NCBI GenBank assembly: GCA_937951485.1
Contig: CALEDJ010000025.1
Coordinates: 1 to 64,000, forward strand
Direction of reading: 5' to 3'
DNA from: an uncultured bacterium
GTDB taxonomy: Bacteria > Hydrogenedentota > Hydrogenedentia > Hydrogenedentales > CAILVY01
DNA: 64,000 bases
A program made the translations under genes and the position numbers. Of the stretch, positions 43,165-53,013 are shown in pieces (within the stretch, counting starts at the first letter, position 1; every line of letters begins with the position of its first letter). The notes beneath the pieces are model-generated. The model was given only the letters and a program-made list of their open reading frames with translations, made no database searches and was not told the DNA's origin.

Positions 43165-44544
43165 ATGAAACGACTGATTGTTGTTCTGATTGTTCTCGTT
43201 TTATTTTCCCTGTCGCTTCCGGTGTCCAACCTGATTGCGGGTCTTCCGGCCGGCACGCTGCGCACAGTCACCTCGGACGATCCGCTATATCGCAACGCAA
43301 TGGCGGTGCTGGGGGCGAAATGTGTGAACTGCCATACTCCGGAATACAAGCTGCCATTCTATGCGGCTTTCCCTATTGCCAAGGGCATCATTGAGCATGA
43401 CATCCGCACCGGTCTCAAGTTCATCAACTACCTGGAAACCCTGATTCCGGAGGAAGGTGAACCGGTATCCGAAGTGGTGCTGGCGAAGACCGAGCAGGTC
43501 ATCGCGGATGGGAGCATGCCGCCGATGCGCTATCTTGCGTTGCATTGGAACGGCGGACTTACGAAGGCGGAACGTGAAACGGTGCTTAAATGGATTCAAG
43601 ATGTTCGCGCCCAGCACTATGCCACCGAAGGGGTTGCGCCGAAATTCCGGCATGAAATGGTGCAGCCGCTTCCCCCAGTGGAAAGTCTGAACCTCGATGC
43701 GCGAAAGGTCGCCCTCGGTGACAAACTGTTCCACGATCCGCGCCTTTCCACCGATAACACCATTTCCTGCGCCAGTTGTCATGACTTGCAGAAGGGCGGC
43801 ACCGACCAGGCGCGATTTTCCACGGGCGTGGGCGGCGCCGTCGGCGACATCAATGCGCCGACTGTCTTCAACGCCGGCTTCCAGTTCATGCAGTTCTGGG
43901 ACGGCCGCGCCGCCGATTTGCAGGAGCAGGCTGATGGGCCGGTCAATAACCCCATCGAAATGGCGTCAAACTGGCCGGAGGTCATCGGAAAACTGGAGCA
44001 GGACGAGGCGCTCACGCGGGAATTTCTGGCTGTCTATCCGGGAGGTTACAGCAAAGATACCATTACCGAAGCCATTGCAGTCTTCGAGGAATCTCTGCTG
44101 ACCCCTTCACGCTTTGACCGCTATCTCCAGGGTGAGGAAAACGCCTTGACCGATAATGAGAAACGCGGCTACGCCTTATTCAAGCAGTATGGATGCGCCA
44201 CCTGTCACGCAGGAAAAATACTTGGCGGACAATCGTTCGAGAAGATGGGGCTGTATCAGGACTACTTCGCGGATCGGGGTAATGTGCACACCCCGGATTA
44301 CGGGCGCTTTAATTTCACACAGCGCGAAGAAGACCGCTTCAAACTCAAGGTGCCCACCCTGCGCAATATCGCCATAACGTTCCCCTATTTCCACGACGGC
44401 ACGACCAGCGACCTCAAGGAAGCGGTCAACACCATGGTGAAATATCAGACGCGCCATGCGCGCATCAGCGACCGCGAAGCGGACCTGATTGTCGCTTTTC
44501 TCAAATCGCTGACCGGCGAATTGGCGGGGCAGCCGCTCCAGTAA
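43165..44544 (+). CDS. Trihaem cytochrome c peroxidase (CcpA/MauG family)
   Basis: This 459-residue exported protein has a signal/anchor helix and three CxxCH motifs: CVNCH 53-57, CASCH 202-206 and CATCH 344-348. The last two, with FSTGVGG, PTVFNAGFQFMQFWDGRAA and FKVPTLRNIAITFPYFHDG-like segments, form a standard dihaem peroxidase. The first belongs to an added N-terminal haem-binding domain, as in trihaem quinol peroxidases of the YhjA type. It probably reduces H2O2 in the periplasm with electrons from quinol or cytochromes. The start follows AAGGGAGG. It diverges from pilT across 212 bp that include a TTGACA box but no clear -10. Confidence 0.9.
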   Translation: MKRLIVVLIVLVLFSLSLPVSNLIAGLPAGTLRTVTSDDPLYRNAMAVLGAKCVNCHTPEYKLPFYAAFPIAKGIIEHDIRTGLKFINYLETLIPEEGEPVSEVVLAKTEQVIADGSMPPMRYLALHWNGGLTKAERETVLKWIQDVRAQHYATEGVAPKFRHEMVQPLPPVESLNLDARKVALGDKLFHDPRLSTDNTISCASCHDLQKGGTDQARFSTGVGGAVGDINAPTVFNAGFQFMQFWDGRAADLQEQADGPVNNPIEMASNWPEVIGKLEQDEALTREFLAVYPGGYSKDTITEAIAVFEESLLTPSRFDRYLQGEENALTDNEKRGYALFKQYGCATCHAGKILGGQSFEKMGLYQDYFADRGNVHTPDYGRFNFTQREEDRFKLKVPTLRNIAITFPYFHDGTTSDLKEAVNTMVKYQTRHARISDREADLIVAFLKSLTGELAGQPLQ

Positions 44545-44579
44545 CAGAAGCGATGTCTTCAAGCGGGTTTCCGATCGAC

Positions 44580-44684
44580 GCATTTGCGAAATAGGCTTTT
44601 TCCCGGAACATCAGAAAAATTTCTGTCGGAAATAGCAGGAGTTTTCGATCGCAGGGTCGGCAGCAATGCTCATTTCGCAAATGC
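44580..44684. repeat. MITE-like inverted-repeat element, copy 2
   Basis: GCATTTGCGAAATAGGC (44580-44596) faces GCTCATTTCGCAAATGC (44668-44684), and the left arm continues into TTTTT as in the copy at 21168-21259. The internal sequence differs, so only the termini and layout are conserved. It starts 35 bp after the peroxidase stop. Confidence 0.62.
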
Positions 44685-44740
44685 CTGCGTTCCGAATTCT
44701 GGCACAGAATCGGAATCCCGCGCCCCTTTTCGTTCATGAA

Positions 44741-45269
44741 CTATCTTGTCATGTAACGGGGAATTACAGGGCGTTGCCAAGTACGCTGACACCATACAGT
44801 GTTCGCGCCGTGGTCGCATTCGCGGGGGGGCTTTCCGGTGGGGACATATTGCACGAACTCCGCGTGGCCATCCATATACAGGGTATTTGCGCCACCCGGC
44901 ACATGGTTCATGGCAAACCCCACACCGGAAGAGGAGGGTTCTTCATTTACCACGTCGAACGCGACAATGATCGTGGACTGCGCCTGCGCGCTGGCCGCCG
45001 GGTTGTTGATGTCGGTGATCATGAAGTGCTCGATGCCTTCCCGAAGCCGATAGATGGTGCTGCCTCCCCGCAGTCCAAAGGGCGGATGGACCTGGAGATC
45101 GCTGTCGAAGTGTGCGGCGCGCCTCTGCGGCTTGCTGCGGCGGCAACTCAGAGGTGGTAAGGGCATTTCCGCTTATTCCAATTACCACAAGTAACTTAAT
45201 CAACTTGAACCCCCAGCGTTTTTTGCTTGAACATGGCTTCATTTCTCCTTTCATGCCAACAGGGATCAT
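44741..45269 (-). pseudogene. DUF1559 prepilin-like gene remnant
   Basis: A start near 45242 gives a degraded prepilin leader, RWGFKLIKLLVVIGISG, where the intact relative at 56073 has [16 protein letters not shown]; the conserved Glu5 is replaced by Lys. The frame then loses similarity. In a second frame the DUF1559 C-terminus appears: [12 protein letters not shown], then FAMNHVPGGANTLYMDGHAE, close to the end of the intact gene. About 150 codons of the middle are missing. The leader mutation, frame change and deletion together indicate a dead gene. Confidence 0.8.
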
Positions 45270-45369
45270 CGCCCTGCCACTGTATGATGCGTCGTAACAA
45301 CGCCAACAACAGCCTTCATCATATCAGATATGCGGAAAATACGAAAGACTTATAACGCGAGGTGGGCAG

Positions 45370-46521
45370 TCAATCTGTTGCGCCGGCGTTATCAGGCTTT
45401 TGCGCGAGCGTGCGCAGGAGTCCCTCGGCGTAGAGCGCGCGGCGGCAGGGTCCCAATCCCGGTACTGCCGCCAGTTCTTCCGGGGTTTGCGGATTGAGGC
45501 GGGCGATTTCCCACAGGATGTCACGGGGCATAACCACGTCCGACTCAACGCCCCGGCTCTGGGCGGCTTCTTTCCGCCATTGCTGCAACAAGCGATAGCG
45601 GTTGCTGATTTCCCTGGGTTGCCTCGTATTGGCCTTGGGGAGTTCGGGGGTGCGTTGGTGTTTGCTTTTGGCGATGGCCGCAAGAATGCGCGGGCCGTAG
45701 CGGTCGGCGAGTTTCGAGGGGAAGCCTTGCAGGCTGCGAAGTTCCTGGACGTCGGCAGGGGCGCATTCTGCAAGCAGCAGCAGGTGGGCATCGCTCAGCA
45801 CTTTGAACGGGGGCAGATTGCGGCGTCGGGCTTCCGCATCGCGAAAGGCATACAGCGCCCTGAGGATGGCGCGCGCCTCCGGCGCGATGCGACGCGCGCC
45901 CCGCACCGACCAGAATCCCTCCACGCCGTCGTTTCGGTCCTCCAGCACGATGTAGCGTTCCTGATCAAAGATTTCCAGCGCCTCTTGCAGCCGCCCCGCC
46001 GCGTCGAGCCGCGCCGCGAGATCATCGCGAAGTCGCAGCAGGTAATGGGTATCCATTCGGGCGTAGTCCAGCAGCGCCTTGGCGATGGGGCGCGCCGCCC
46101 AGTTGGCTTTTTGGTATTTCTTGCTCAGCGCAACCCCGTAAAATTTCTGGAGCAGGCCCGCCAGTCCCATGCTCTCATAACCCAATACCCGCACCGCCCA
46201 CATCGTATCAAAGAGATTGGTCACGTCCCATCCATAATGACGTTTCAGCAGTAATAAGTCATAACTGGAGGCATGAAAAACCTTTTCGATGCCGGAATCG
46301 GCCAGAATTTCGCCCATGCCGCACAGGGGGAATCCGGCCAGGGGGTCTATGATGAAATCGCGGTCCGCCGTGGAGACCTGCAAGAGGCAGATGCTTTCCT
46401 GGTAGGCGAAGAGGCTGTTCGCTTCCAGATCAACTGCAATACGCGGCTCCTGGCGAAGGATTTTAATGCATCCTTGCCAGGCTTCCGGCGTTTCAACGAG
46501 TTCGTAGGCGGGTAATTCCAC
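45370..46521 (-). CDS. rnd: Ribonuclease D
   Basis: This 383-residue cytoplasmic 3'-5' exonuclease has the DEDD-y set: IAVDLEANS (Asp, Glu), NLFDTMWAVRVLG (Asp) and DYARMDTHYLLRL (Asp with Tyr four residues later). Two HRDC-like helical domains follow (about residues 210-290 and 310-375), as in E. coli RNase D. It trims tRNA precursors and other structured RNAs. It appears monocistronic. Confidence 0.93.
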   Translation of the reverse strand: MELPAYELVETPEAWQGCIKILRQEPRIAVDLEANSLFAYQESICLLQVSTADRDFIIDPLAGFPLCGMGEILADSGIEKVFHASSYDLLLLKRHYGWDVTNLFDTMWAVRVLGYESMGLAGLLQKFYGVALSKKYQKANWAARPIAKALLDYARMDTHYLLRLRDDLAARLDAAGRLQEALEIFDQERYIVLEDRNDGVEGFWSVRGARRIAPEARAILRALYAFRDAEARRRNLPPFKVLSDAHLLLLAECAPADVQELRSLQGFPSKLADRYGPRILAAIAKSKHQRTPELPKANTRQPREISNRYRLLQQWRKEAAQSRGVESDVVMPRDILWEIARLNPQTPEELAAVPGLGPCRRALYAEGLLRTLAQKPDNAGATD

Positions 46522-46620
46522 AAATACCTTTTATCCTTCATGACTGCCCTATTATACAATCTTTGTTGAGGCCGGCACATCTCCCCGTGACATGGGACCG
46601 CTCATCACCATGGCGTTGCC

Positions 46621-48396
46621 TTATTCCCAGTGAATCACATACATGTGGGCGCTGGTGTCTGAACTGCGGACGATGACCCGGTTCTTCTCGGGCAGATAAC
46701 CCCATGCATCGCTGTCGAGAGAGCGGCCGTCGCATTCAATCCGGGTGGGGCGGCGTTCAGCGAAAATACGCAATATGTGTGGTTTGCCGATGCCGTCCAA
46801 GGCGATCCGCGTTGTCGCGCCGTGCGCCACCGTCACGGTCAACGCGCCGCTGTAGTCCGTGTGGTGGACGGTGAACCGGTTCTCCCCGCAGGGGTAGAGG
46901 TTCAGCGTCAGGAAACCTTCCCAGTCACGTTCGCCGATGCCGGTATAGTCGCGGGCTATCTGCATGGGGATGATGGCGCCGTCACGGACATAAACCGGGA
47001 ACTTCTCGACGGGAAAATCGCTGGTGAAGGTTGCGGGGCCTTCGATGAGTTGCCTGTCATCGAAGAAATAACGCCAGCGTCCCGGCGGCAACGCCACCTC
47101 GCGCGACTCGCCGGGCCGGTACATGGGCGCAACCAGGAAATCATCGCCAAAGAGATAATGATATTTCCCTTCTTTCAGGGGGCGCATGAGCGGTTTGCCG
47201 CCGTGGTGGCAGGCGACGGTGTGGCTGTACATGTAGGGGACCAGTTCGGTGTGCAGCCAGGAGAAGCGGCGGATGAGTTCCAGTTCGAGTTCGCTGCGCT
47301 TCCACATGCGGCGCTCGCCATGTCCGCCGTTCAGAAAGAGGCCGCAAAACGTGGAGAACTGCGCCCAGCGGATGTACAGCGCGGGGGGGATTTCTCTGCC
47401 GCCGTGATAGCCGCCGATGTCTGATCCGATGATGTTGTAGCCCATCCTGGCGCTTTCCAGAATCAGCCGGATGGCGCGTTCCAAACCCCGCCGTTCCTCT
47501 CTCCACTCATGACGGGTGTCGCCAATCCAGTTGACGGGCGAGGCGTCAAAGGGCGAAAACCCTTCCGGATGCCCCCAGGGCATGACACTGTCCAAAGACC
47601 GCGACAGTGTGATAAACTCCGGGTTCCGGGTTAAGCCATGTTGGTATTCATCGCGGTAATAATGGTCCATGTAGCGGCGGGTGGTTTTCCATCCGCCATG
47701 TACGCGCTTATAGGGGATGGGGACTTTTCCTCCGACCCAGTTCGCGAAATAGGTCGCGGTACCGTCCAGTTTCCAGCCGTCAACGCCCCAGTCAAAAACC
47801 TGCTGTTGCAGGCCGCGCCACCAGCGCATCGCCTCGGGATTCGTGTAATCAATCAGCCCGCCACGCCCTTTCCACCAGGGTATTTCGGCGTCGTCGGTCG
47901 CAAGATATCCTTTACGCACGGCTTCCTGAAACCAGTCACCGGAGTCCTGGATGGCGGTGTCCTTGCTGTAACTGTTGACCATCCCCGTCATCCAGAGGAC
48001 CACGCGGATGCCCCGGTCTTCCAAATCCTTGAAGAATTGCGCGGGATTGGGGAATCGCGCCTCGTCCACGATAAAATCGTTGTAGCGCGTGGACCATGGA
48101 CTGTCAATCAAGATCGTGCGCACGGGGAAATCATGCTCCAGATAGCCGTTGAGCAGTTCCAGCGTGAACTCGGCGGTGTTATAGTCGTCTTCCCACAGCC
48201 AACACTCCAACGCCCAGGGGGGCGTGATGGGCGGTCGCGTGTGCCGCTGGGCGTTGAATGGCATGCCCCAGAAGGGCAACACGACAGAGAAGTAAAAAAA
48301 GACCAGCAAAAAAATCAACGCGCCTGCAATACCAATCGCGAAACGCCGCAACCAGGTTTTCCACCGGCTGCGTCTCTGATGATTTCCAATCGCCAT
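46621..48396 (-). CDS. GH31-family alpha-glycosidase, membrane-anchored
   Basis: About 591 residues. An N-terminal basic segment and membrane helix (IGIAGALIFLLVFFYFSVV) anchor an extracytoplasmic GH31 TIM barrel. The nucleophile Asp is in VDGWKLDGTATY, the acid/base Asp in NWIGDTRHEW, and the family segment GSDIGGYHGG follows; C-terminal beta domains complete it. GH31 covers alpha-glucosidases, alpha-xylosidases and sulfoquinovosidases, so the substrate stays open. The start at 48396 follows GGGAG by 8 bp. It diverges from the GH106-like gene, suggesting a shared promoter region (48397-48525). Confidence 0.9.
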   Translation of the reverse strand: MAIGNHQRRSRWKTWLRRFAIGIAGALIFLLVFFYFSVVLPFWGMPFNAQRHTRPPITPPWALECWLWEDDYNTAEFTLELLNGYLEHDFPVRTILIDSPWSTRYNDFIVDEARFPNPAQFFKDLEDRGIRVVLWMTGMVNSYSKDTAIQDSGDWFQEAVRKGYLATDDAEIPWWKGRGGLIDYTNPEAMRWWRGLQQQVFDWGVDGWKLDGTATYFANWVGGKVPIPYKRVHGGWKTTRRYMDHYYRDEYQHGLTRNPEFITLSRSLDSVMPWGHPEGFSPFDASPVNWIGDTRHEWREERRGLERAIRLILESARMGYNIIGSDIGGYHGGREIPPALYIRWAQFSTFCGLFLNGGHGERRMWKRSELELELIRRFSWLHTELVPYMYSHTVACHHGGKPLMRPLKEGKYHYLFGDDFLVAPMYRPGESREVALPPGRWRYFFDDRQLIEGPATFTSDFPVEKFPVYVRDGAIIPMQIARDYTGIGERDWEGFLTLNLYPCGENRFTVHHTDYSGALTVTVAHGATTRIALDGIGKPHILRIFAERRPTRIECDGRSLDSDAWGYLPEKNRVIVRSSDTSAHMYVIHWE

Positions 48397-48525
48397 GTTT
48401 CTGTCTCCCATAGCGCTAGTGTCATGCCGTCCCCGGCGTCTATCGTACCTGCTGCGCAGACCGATTGTCACATAAAGTCCCCTCTTATGGTTGCCCTGGC
48501 CTCGGACGACCCCCGGAGCCGCACG

Positions 48526-50391
48526 ATGGATGAAAATACAAGGCCGCTGCTGGATGTGTTCCGTGACCCGCCCCGGAAATACACCCTCGTTCCGTTCTGG
48601 TTCCTTAACGACGACCTGGACGAGGCGGAATTGCGCCGGCAAATTGATGATTTCGCCGATCACGGCGTTTACGGATTCATCCCCCATGCCCGCATCGGAC
48701 TTGCGGAGCATATCGGTTTCATGTCGGAACGCTGGCTGCACTATATCAAGGTCTGCGTGGACTATGCGGCCCAAAAAGACATGCTGGTCATTCTCTACGA
48801 CGAGGGCATGTATCCTTCCGGGTCTTGCGCCGGCCAAGTCGTGGCCGCCAATCCCCGCCACGCCACCCGCTGTCTCGTGCGCGTGCCGACCGGAAATGAA
48901 TCGCTGGAGGACGACGACGAGATCATCGCGCGCGATGATCGCTTTGTCTATGTTCACACGCGGTCTCTGGGGACGATTCGCGGGGTGCATTACGGACAGG
49001 ACGACCGGGAACCCGGCGCGCCGCCTTCCGGCGACATTCTCAACCCGGAAGCGGTGGCCAGTTTCCTGCATCTGGTCAACGACCGCCACTATGAAGCGCT
49101 CAAGGACCATTTCGGCAAGACCGTCATCGCGATTTTCACCGATGAGCCGGATGTGCTCGGACGCGGCCATCGCAAGGACGCCCGCCCCTGGACCCGGGGT
49201 TTTGAAGACTATCTGGAAAAGCGTCTCGGCTACGATTTCCGCCCCTGGCTCCACACCCTTTGGGACAGCGACGCACCGGAAGCCGAACGCCGCCGCAAAG
49301 ATTTCTATCTCACCGTGAACACGCGCCTGGAGGAGGTCTATTACAAGCCCTACCGCGACTGGTGCGACGCCCACGGCGTCGCCCTCACCGGGCACCCCGC
49401 CGGGCCGATGGACATCGGCACGCTCAAGTATTTCCATATTCCCGGTCAGGACGTGGTCTGGCGCTATCTGGAACCCTTCCAGGACAAATCTCTCGAAGGG
49501 CCGCAATCCACCATGGGGAAATGTTCCGCGTCGGCGCAAGTGCACTACGGACGCGCCCGGAATCTCAACGAATGCTTCGGCGCATACGGCTGGGAATTCA
49601 CCTGGGGGGAAATGCGCTGGCTCACCAACTGGCTCTTCGCGCGCGGGGTCAACATGCTCGCGCCGCACGCCTTCTACTATTCCATCCGGGGCAAGCGCCG
49701 CGATGAGCGCCCCCCGGACGTCGGCCCGAACAACGTCTGGTGGGACCAATACAAGACCTACGCCGACTACTGCCGACGGGTCTGCTGGCTCCTGGCCGAA
49801 GGCCGACAGGTCTGCCGCATCGCCATCCTCGGCGGACCGACCTGGCTGCCCTGGCGCGCCGCGCGCGTCTGCTACGAACGCCAGCGGGATTTTAACTACC
49901 TCGATACAGACACGCTTTGCGATCGCGCCGAAGTCACCTCGGACGCCATCACCGTCGCCGCCATGCGCTATGAAGCGCTCATCATTGACGGCAATGACGC
50001 CATACGTCCCGAAGTGTTGACCCGCCTCCAACCCTTCCTCGACTCCGGCCGCGTTATCGCCTACGGCGAACCCGTCCCCGGTGTGCCGACGCTGGCGGGG
50101 AATCCCGGCGAACTTATCAGCGCACTCGATGCCATCACCCCGCCCGACGTTCAACTCGACCCGCCGGCCCCCGACATCCGTTACCACCACGTGCGCCACA
50201 CTGATGCCGACCTCTATTTCTTCGCCAATGAAGGGCCTGGTCCCGTGGATGCCGCCCTCGCCGTCGCCGCGCGCGGTCCCCGCGCCTGGTGGGACCCCGA
50301 AACCGGCCACCCCGTCCCCGACGCCGACCCCGCCCGCATCCAACTCGATATGTTCAAGGCCCTGGTGCTGTATGTCCCGGATAGCCAATAG
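48526..50391 (+). CDS. GH106-like glycoside hydrolase family protein
   Basis: About 621 residues, apparently cytoplasmic (no signal peptide). It opens YTLVPFWFLNDDLDEAELRR and continues GVYGFIPHARIGL, VILYDEGMYPSGSCAGQVV, AIFTDEPDVLG and a NMLAPHAFYYSIRG segment. This pattern of a TIM barrel with repeated acidic motifs resembles GH106 alpha-L-rhamnosidase-like proteins but is shorter than classical GH106. Start 48526 follows GGAG by 7 bp; the long open frame upstream covers the antisense of the GH31 gene and is not coding. Likely partner of GH31 in breaking down one glycan. Confidence 0.68.
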   Translation: MDENTRPLLDVFRDPPRKYTLVPFWFLNDDLDEAELRRQIDDFADHGVYGFIPHARIGLAEHIGFMSERWLHYIKVCVDYAAQKDMLVILYDEGMYPSGSCAGQVVAANPRHATRCLVRVPTGNESLEDDDEIIARDDRFVYVHTRSLGTIRGVHYGQDDREPGAPPSGDILNPEAVASFLHLVNDRHYEALKDHFGKTVIAIFTDEPDVLGRGHRKDARPWTRGFEDYLEKRLGYDFRPWLHTLWDSDAPEAERRRKDFYLTVNTRLEEVYYKPYRDWCDAHGVALTGHPAGPMDIGTLKYFHIPGQDVVWRYLEPFQDKSLEGPQSTMGKCSASAQVHYGRARNLNECFGAYGWEFTWGEMRWLTNWLFARGVNMLAPHAFYYSIRGKRRDERPPDVGPNNVWWDQYKTYADYCRRVCWLLAEGRQVCRIAILGGPTWLPWRAARVCYERQRDFNYLDTDTLCDRAEVTSDAITVAAMRYEALIIDGNDAIRPEVLTRLQPFLDSGRVIAYGEPVPGVPTLAGNPGELISALDAITPPDVQLDPPAPDIRYHHVRHTDADLYFFANEGPGPVDAALAVAARGPRAWWDPETGHPVPDADPARIQLDMFKALVLYVPDSQ

Positions 50392-50472
50392 CGCCATCAT
50401 CATCTGAATCCCTGGGGCGTGCATTGACGAACAGGCAGATGGCTGTTATCATCAATACGGGAGTGATTCACC

Positions 50473-52137
50473 ATGCCGCAGGTAATCATCGAACAACCAG
50501 GCGTATCCCCGATGACGGCGCCGTTGACGGGTTCGGAAATCCGCTTTGGCCGCGCTGAGGATAACGACGTGGTGCTGGTGGCGGACGAGGTGTCACGGCA
50601 CCATGCAAAGATTTGCCGGCGTGGCGGCAAGATGGTGCTGGTGGACTGCAAGAGCCTCAACGGGACCTATGTCAACCGTCAGCGGGTGGTGGAACGGGTG
50701 CTCGCGCATATGGATGAAATCTGGTTTGGCAGCAAGTGCCGCCTGGTTTACCGCGACGACACGCAGGTGGGCAGACCAGCCCAGGACGAGACTACGTCCG
50801 CCTCTGACAGCCACATCATGCAGAGCGTGGTGAAAATCCGCGATGAAATGAACCGCGTGGGCGACCACATGACCATTATCGGCGGACGCACCACCCAGCC
50901 GGATGCGATGCAAACGGCCGCCATGCCCGCCGCTACGCCCGAAGACTTGGTCCGGATGGGGCGCGCCTACCGCCGGATCGCCGCCTTGTACAAGGCGAGC
51001 CAGGTGATGGCATCGCATTTTGACCTGAACCAGCGGCTGGCGCGTGTCCTGGACATTGTGATGGAAGTCCTGAACGCGGAACGCGGCTTCGTTTTGCTGC
51101 GCCAGGAAAACACGAACAATCTGATGGTGAAGGTGGCGCGTGAAATGGGGCAGGACCTGCAGGCCAGTTCGCCAAGCATGGGCATCGCCGGTCGCGCCGC
51201 CATTGACGGCGAACCGGTGCTCATGAATGACAGTTCGCTGGACCAGGATTTCGGCATGCGGGAGAGTATCATCGTCAACCGCATCGCTGGGGCCATGTGT
51301 GTGCCGCTGCGCATCGAAAACCGTATTCTCGGTTCGATTTATGTTGATACGCGCAAGAAAAATGTGACCTTTTCCGAAGAAGACCTCGAACTTTTCTGCG
51401 CCCTCGCGGCCCAGGCCGCACTCGCCATTGACGGTGTGCAGGCGCACGAGAAGGTGGTCGAAGCGGAAAAGAAACGGCAGCATTTTGCGCGTTTTCTTTC
51501 GCGGCAGGTTGTCGAAAAAATCATGAACGACGATACGGGCCTCACGTTGGGCGGCCAGAAAACGGTGGTCACCACGCTCTTCTGCGACATTCGCGGCTCC
51601 AGCAAGATCGCCGAACAACTCACCCCGCAAGAACTCGTCATGCTGCTTAATGAACATTTCACCGCAATGACCGAGATTATCTTCAAGTATGGCGGCACGC
51701 TTGACAAATACATCGGGGATGAAATCATGGCCGTGTTCGGCGCGCCCATTTCCTCCGGCGATGACGCCTTTGATGCTGTCTGCACGGCCTTGGAAATGCT
51801 TCATCGCAACGAGGAACTGAACAGGGAGCGGGCCAGGGAAAAACGGCCGGAACTGTTGTTGGGCATCGGCATTGACACCGGCGAGGTTATCGCGGGCTAT
51901 ATCGGATCTCCGATGCGCATGGAGTTTACCGTCGTCGGAGACCGTGTCAACACCGCCAAGCGCTTCTGCGACATGGCCGGCCCTGCAAGCATCGTTGCAG
52001 GGCAGGAGACATGGGCCGCTGTCAAGGACCGGGTGAAGGGAAACCCCATCGGCACAATTATGCTCAAGGGCAAAGAAGTTCCTGTGCAGGCGCATAAAAT
52101 CCTCGGACTTAAGCCCGGCGCCGCCCGGAAAGCATAA
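50473..52137 (+). CDS. FHA-GAF-class III nucleotide cyclase
   Basis: This 554-residue cytoplasmic signalling protein has three domains in order. The FHA domain (about residues 20-90) shows EIRFGRAEDNDVVL, SRHHAKI and SLNGTYVN. A GAF domain (about 175-335) includes ERGFVLLRQ and VNRIAGAMCVPLR. The C-terminal class III adenylate/guanylate cyclase (about 370-520) has both metal-binding Asp segments, FCDIRGSSKIAEQ and GGTLDKYIGDEIMAVFG. FHA binds phosphothreonine, so the output (probably cAMP) may respond to a Ser/Thr kinase. No kinase is adjacent. Confidence 0.93.
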   Translation: MPQVIIEQPGVSPMTAPLTGSEIRFGRAEDNDVVLVADEVSRHHAKICRRGGKMVLVDCKSLNGTYVNRQRVVERVLAHMDEIWFGSKCRLVYRDDTQVGRPAQDETTSASDSHIMQSVVKIRDEMNRVGDHMTIIGGRTTQPDAMQTAAMPAATPEDLVRMGRAYRRIAALYKASQVMASHFDLNQRLARVLDIVMEVLNAERGFVLLRQENTNNLMVKVAREMGQDLQASSPSMGIAGRAAIDGEPVLMNDSSLDQDFGMRESIIVNRIAGAMCVPLRIENRILGSIYVDTRKKNVTFSEEDLELFCALAAQAALAIDGVQAHEKVVEAEKKRQHFARFLSRQVVEKIMNDDTGLTLGGQKTVVTTLFCDIRGSSKIAEQLTPQELVMLLNEHFTAMTEIIFKYGGTLDKYIGDEIMAVFGAPISSGDDAFDAVCTALEMLHRNEELNRERAREKRPELLLGIGIDTGEVIAGYIGSPMRMEFTVVGDRVNTAKRFCDMAGPASIVAGQETWAAVKDRVKGNPIGTIMLKGKEVPVQAHKILGLKPGAARKA

Positions 52138-52280
52138 TGCGCGAGCATGGATTGGTGAAGAATTGGTTGTATCGAGAAGAGGAATCGAAGAGACGAGAAG
52201 GACGGGAGATATCTTGTTTGCCGGCGTGAAACTGAAAAGGGGAGGGCGTTTTATCGGCAGGCAGGTGTCTATAATGGGGA

Positions 52281-52877
52281 TCAGATGAAAACCATTTTTT
52301 TCAGAACAATTGCGGCAAGGACAATCCCTATCAAAGCCATTGTGATATGTCCACCCCATTGCCGCATCCATCCGGGGCTTCCCGGTGAAAGGCCGGGCAG
52401 GTGAGGCGTCTCATCGGGCGTAATCTCCACAGGTTGGGGGCGTAAACGCGCCTCCACTGACGCAGCCATGTCGCGGGCGCGCCGGGCGAGTTCAATTTCC
52501 TGGCGGAGGATCGGGCGGCGACCATCCGGAGTATCCATAAAGACATAGCCGGCGGCGTCCCAACCTTGTTCGAGGCGCTTACGGCGCAGAGCGGGCGGCT
52601 CATAAGTGTATTCCCGCACGCGGCTCAATACCGTTGGAAATGACGGCTGGGGGTTCCACGGCGTATCAAAGACCACTTCGATGCGACGCAGTCCTGACTC
52701 CAGGTCCTGAGGATCGTTCACCCAGTCATTTCCTCTGCGAATGCCGCCGACGTACTCGCTTTCATCGTTCTGAAAACGGAGTTTGAACGTCGCGGCATTC
52801 TCCGGTACAGCACCGAAAAAGAAAGTGTTGTTCTGGGAAACCAGGATGAAAATGATTATCGGCATCATATGTATCAT
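52281..52877 (-). CDS. Hypothetical exported protein with C-terminal membrane anchor
   Basis: About 198 residues. The N-terminus (MIHMMPIIIFILVSQNNTFFFGAV) reads as a signal or anchor. It is followed by a beta-rich region (ATFKLRFQNDESEYVGG, GLRRIEVVFDTPWNP), a charged helix (RQEIELARRARDMAASVEARL) and a terminal helix (MALIGIVLAAIVLKKMVFI). The frame opens 50 codons earlier, but those overlap the divergent gene at 53014. I do not recognise a family. Confidence 0.55.
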   Translation of the reverse strand: MIHMMPIIIFILVSQNNTFFFGAVPENAATFKLRFQNDESEYVGGIRRGNDWVNDPQDLESGLRRIEVVFDTPWNPQPSFPTVLSRVREYTYEPPALRRKRLEQGWDAAGYVFMDTPDGRRPILRQEIELARRARDMAASVEARLRPQPVEITPDETPHLPGLSPGSPGWMRQWGGHITMALIGIVLAAIVLKKMVFI

Positions 52878-53013
52878 GGTATTCAGTATAGAATGCGGCG
52901 GCGTGAGTCTCAAGCAAGGCTTTGCACATGACGGGGGCCTTCCGAGTGGGGAATAACACAGCCAGTGCGCTTGAATTTGAAACCTTATCAACAACCTGTG
53001 TATCAATAGCATT

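Noticed and set aside
47638-48525. Plus-strand in-frame extension upstream of the GH106-like gene
   Set aside because: It is the antisense of the GH31 gene; a good ribosome site marks the real start at 48526.
48412-50424. Long minus-strand open frame opposite the GH106-like gene, in frame with GH31
   Set aside because: The translated part has no family-like sequence, is low-complexity and mirrors the plus-strand coding sequence; the GH31 gene has its own ribosome site and anchor at 48396.
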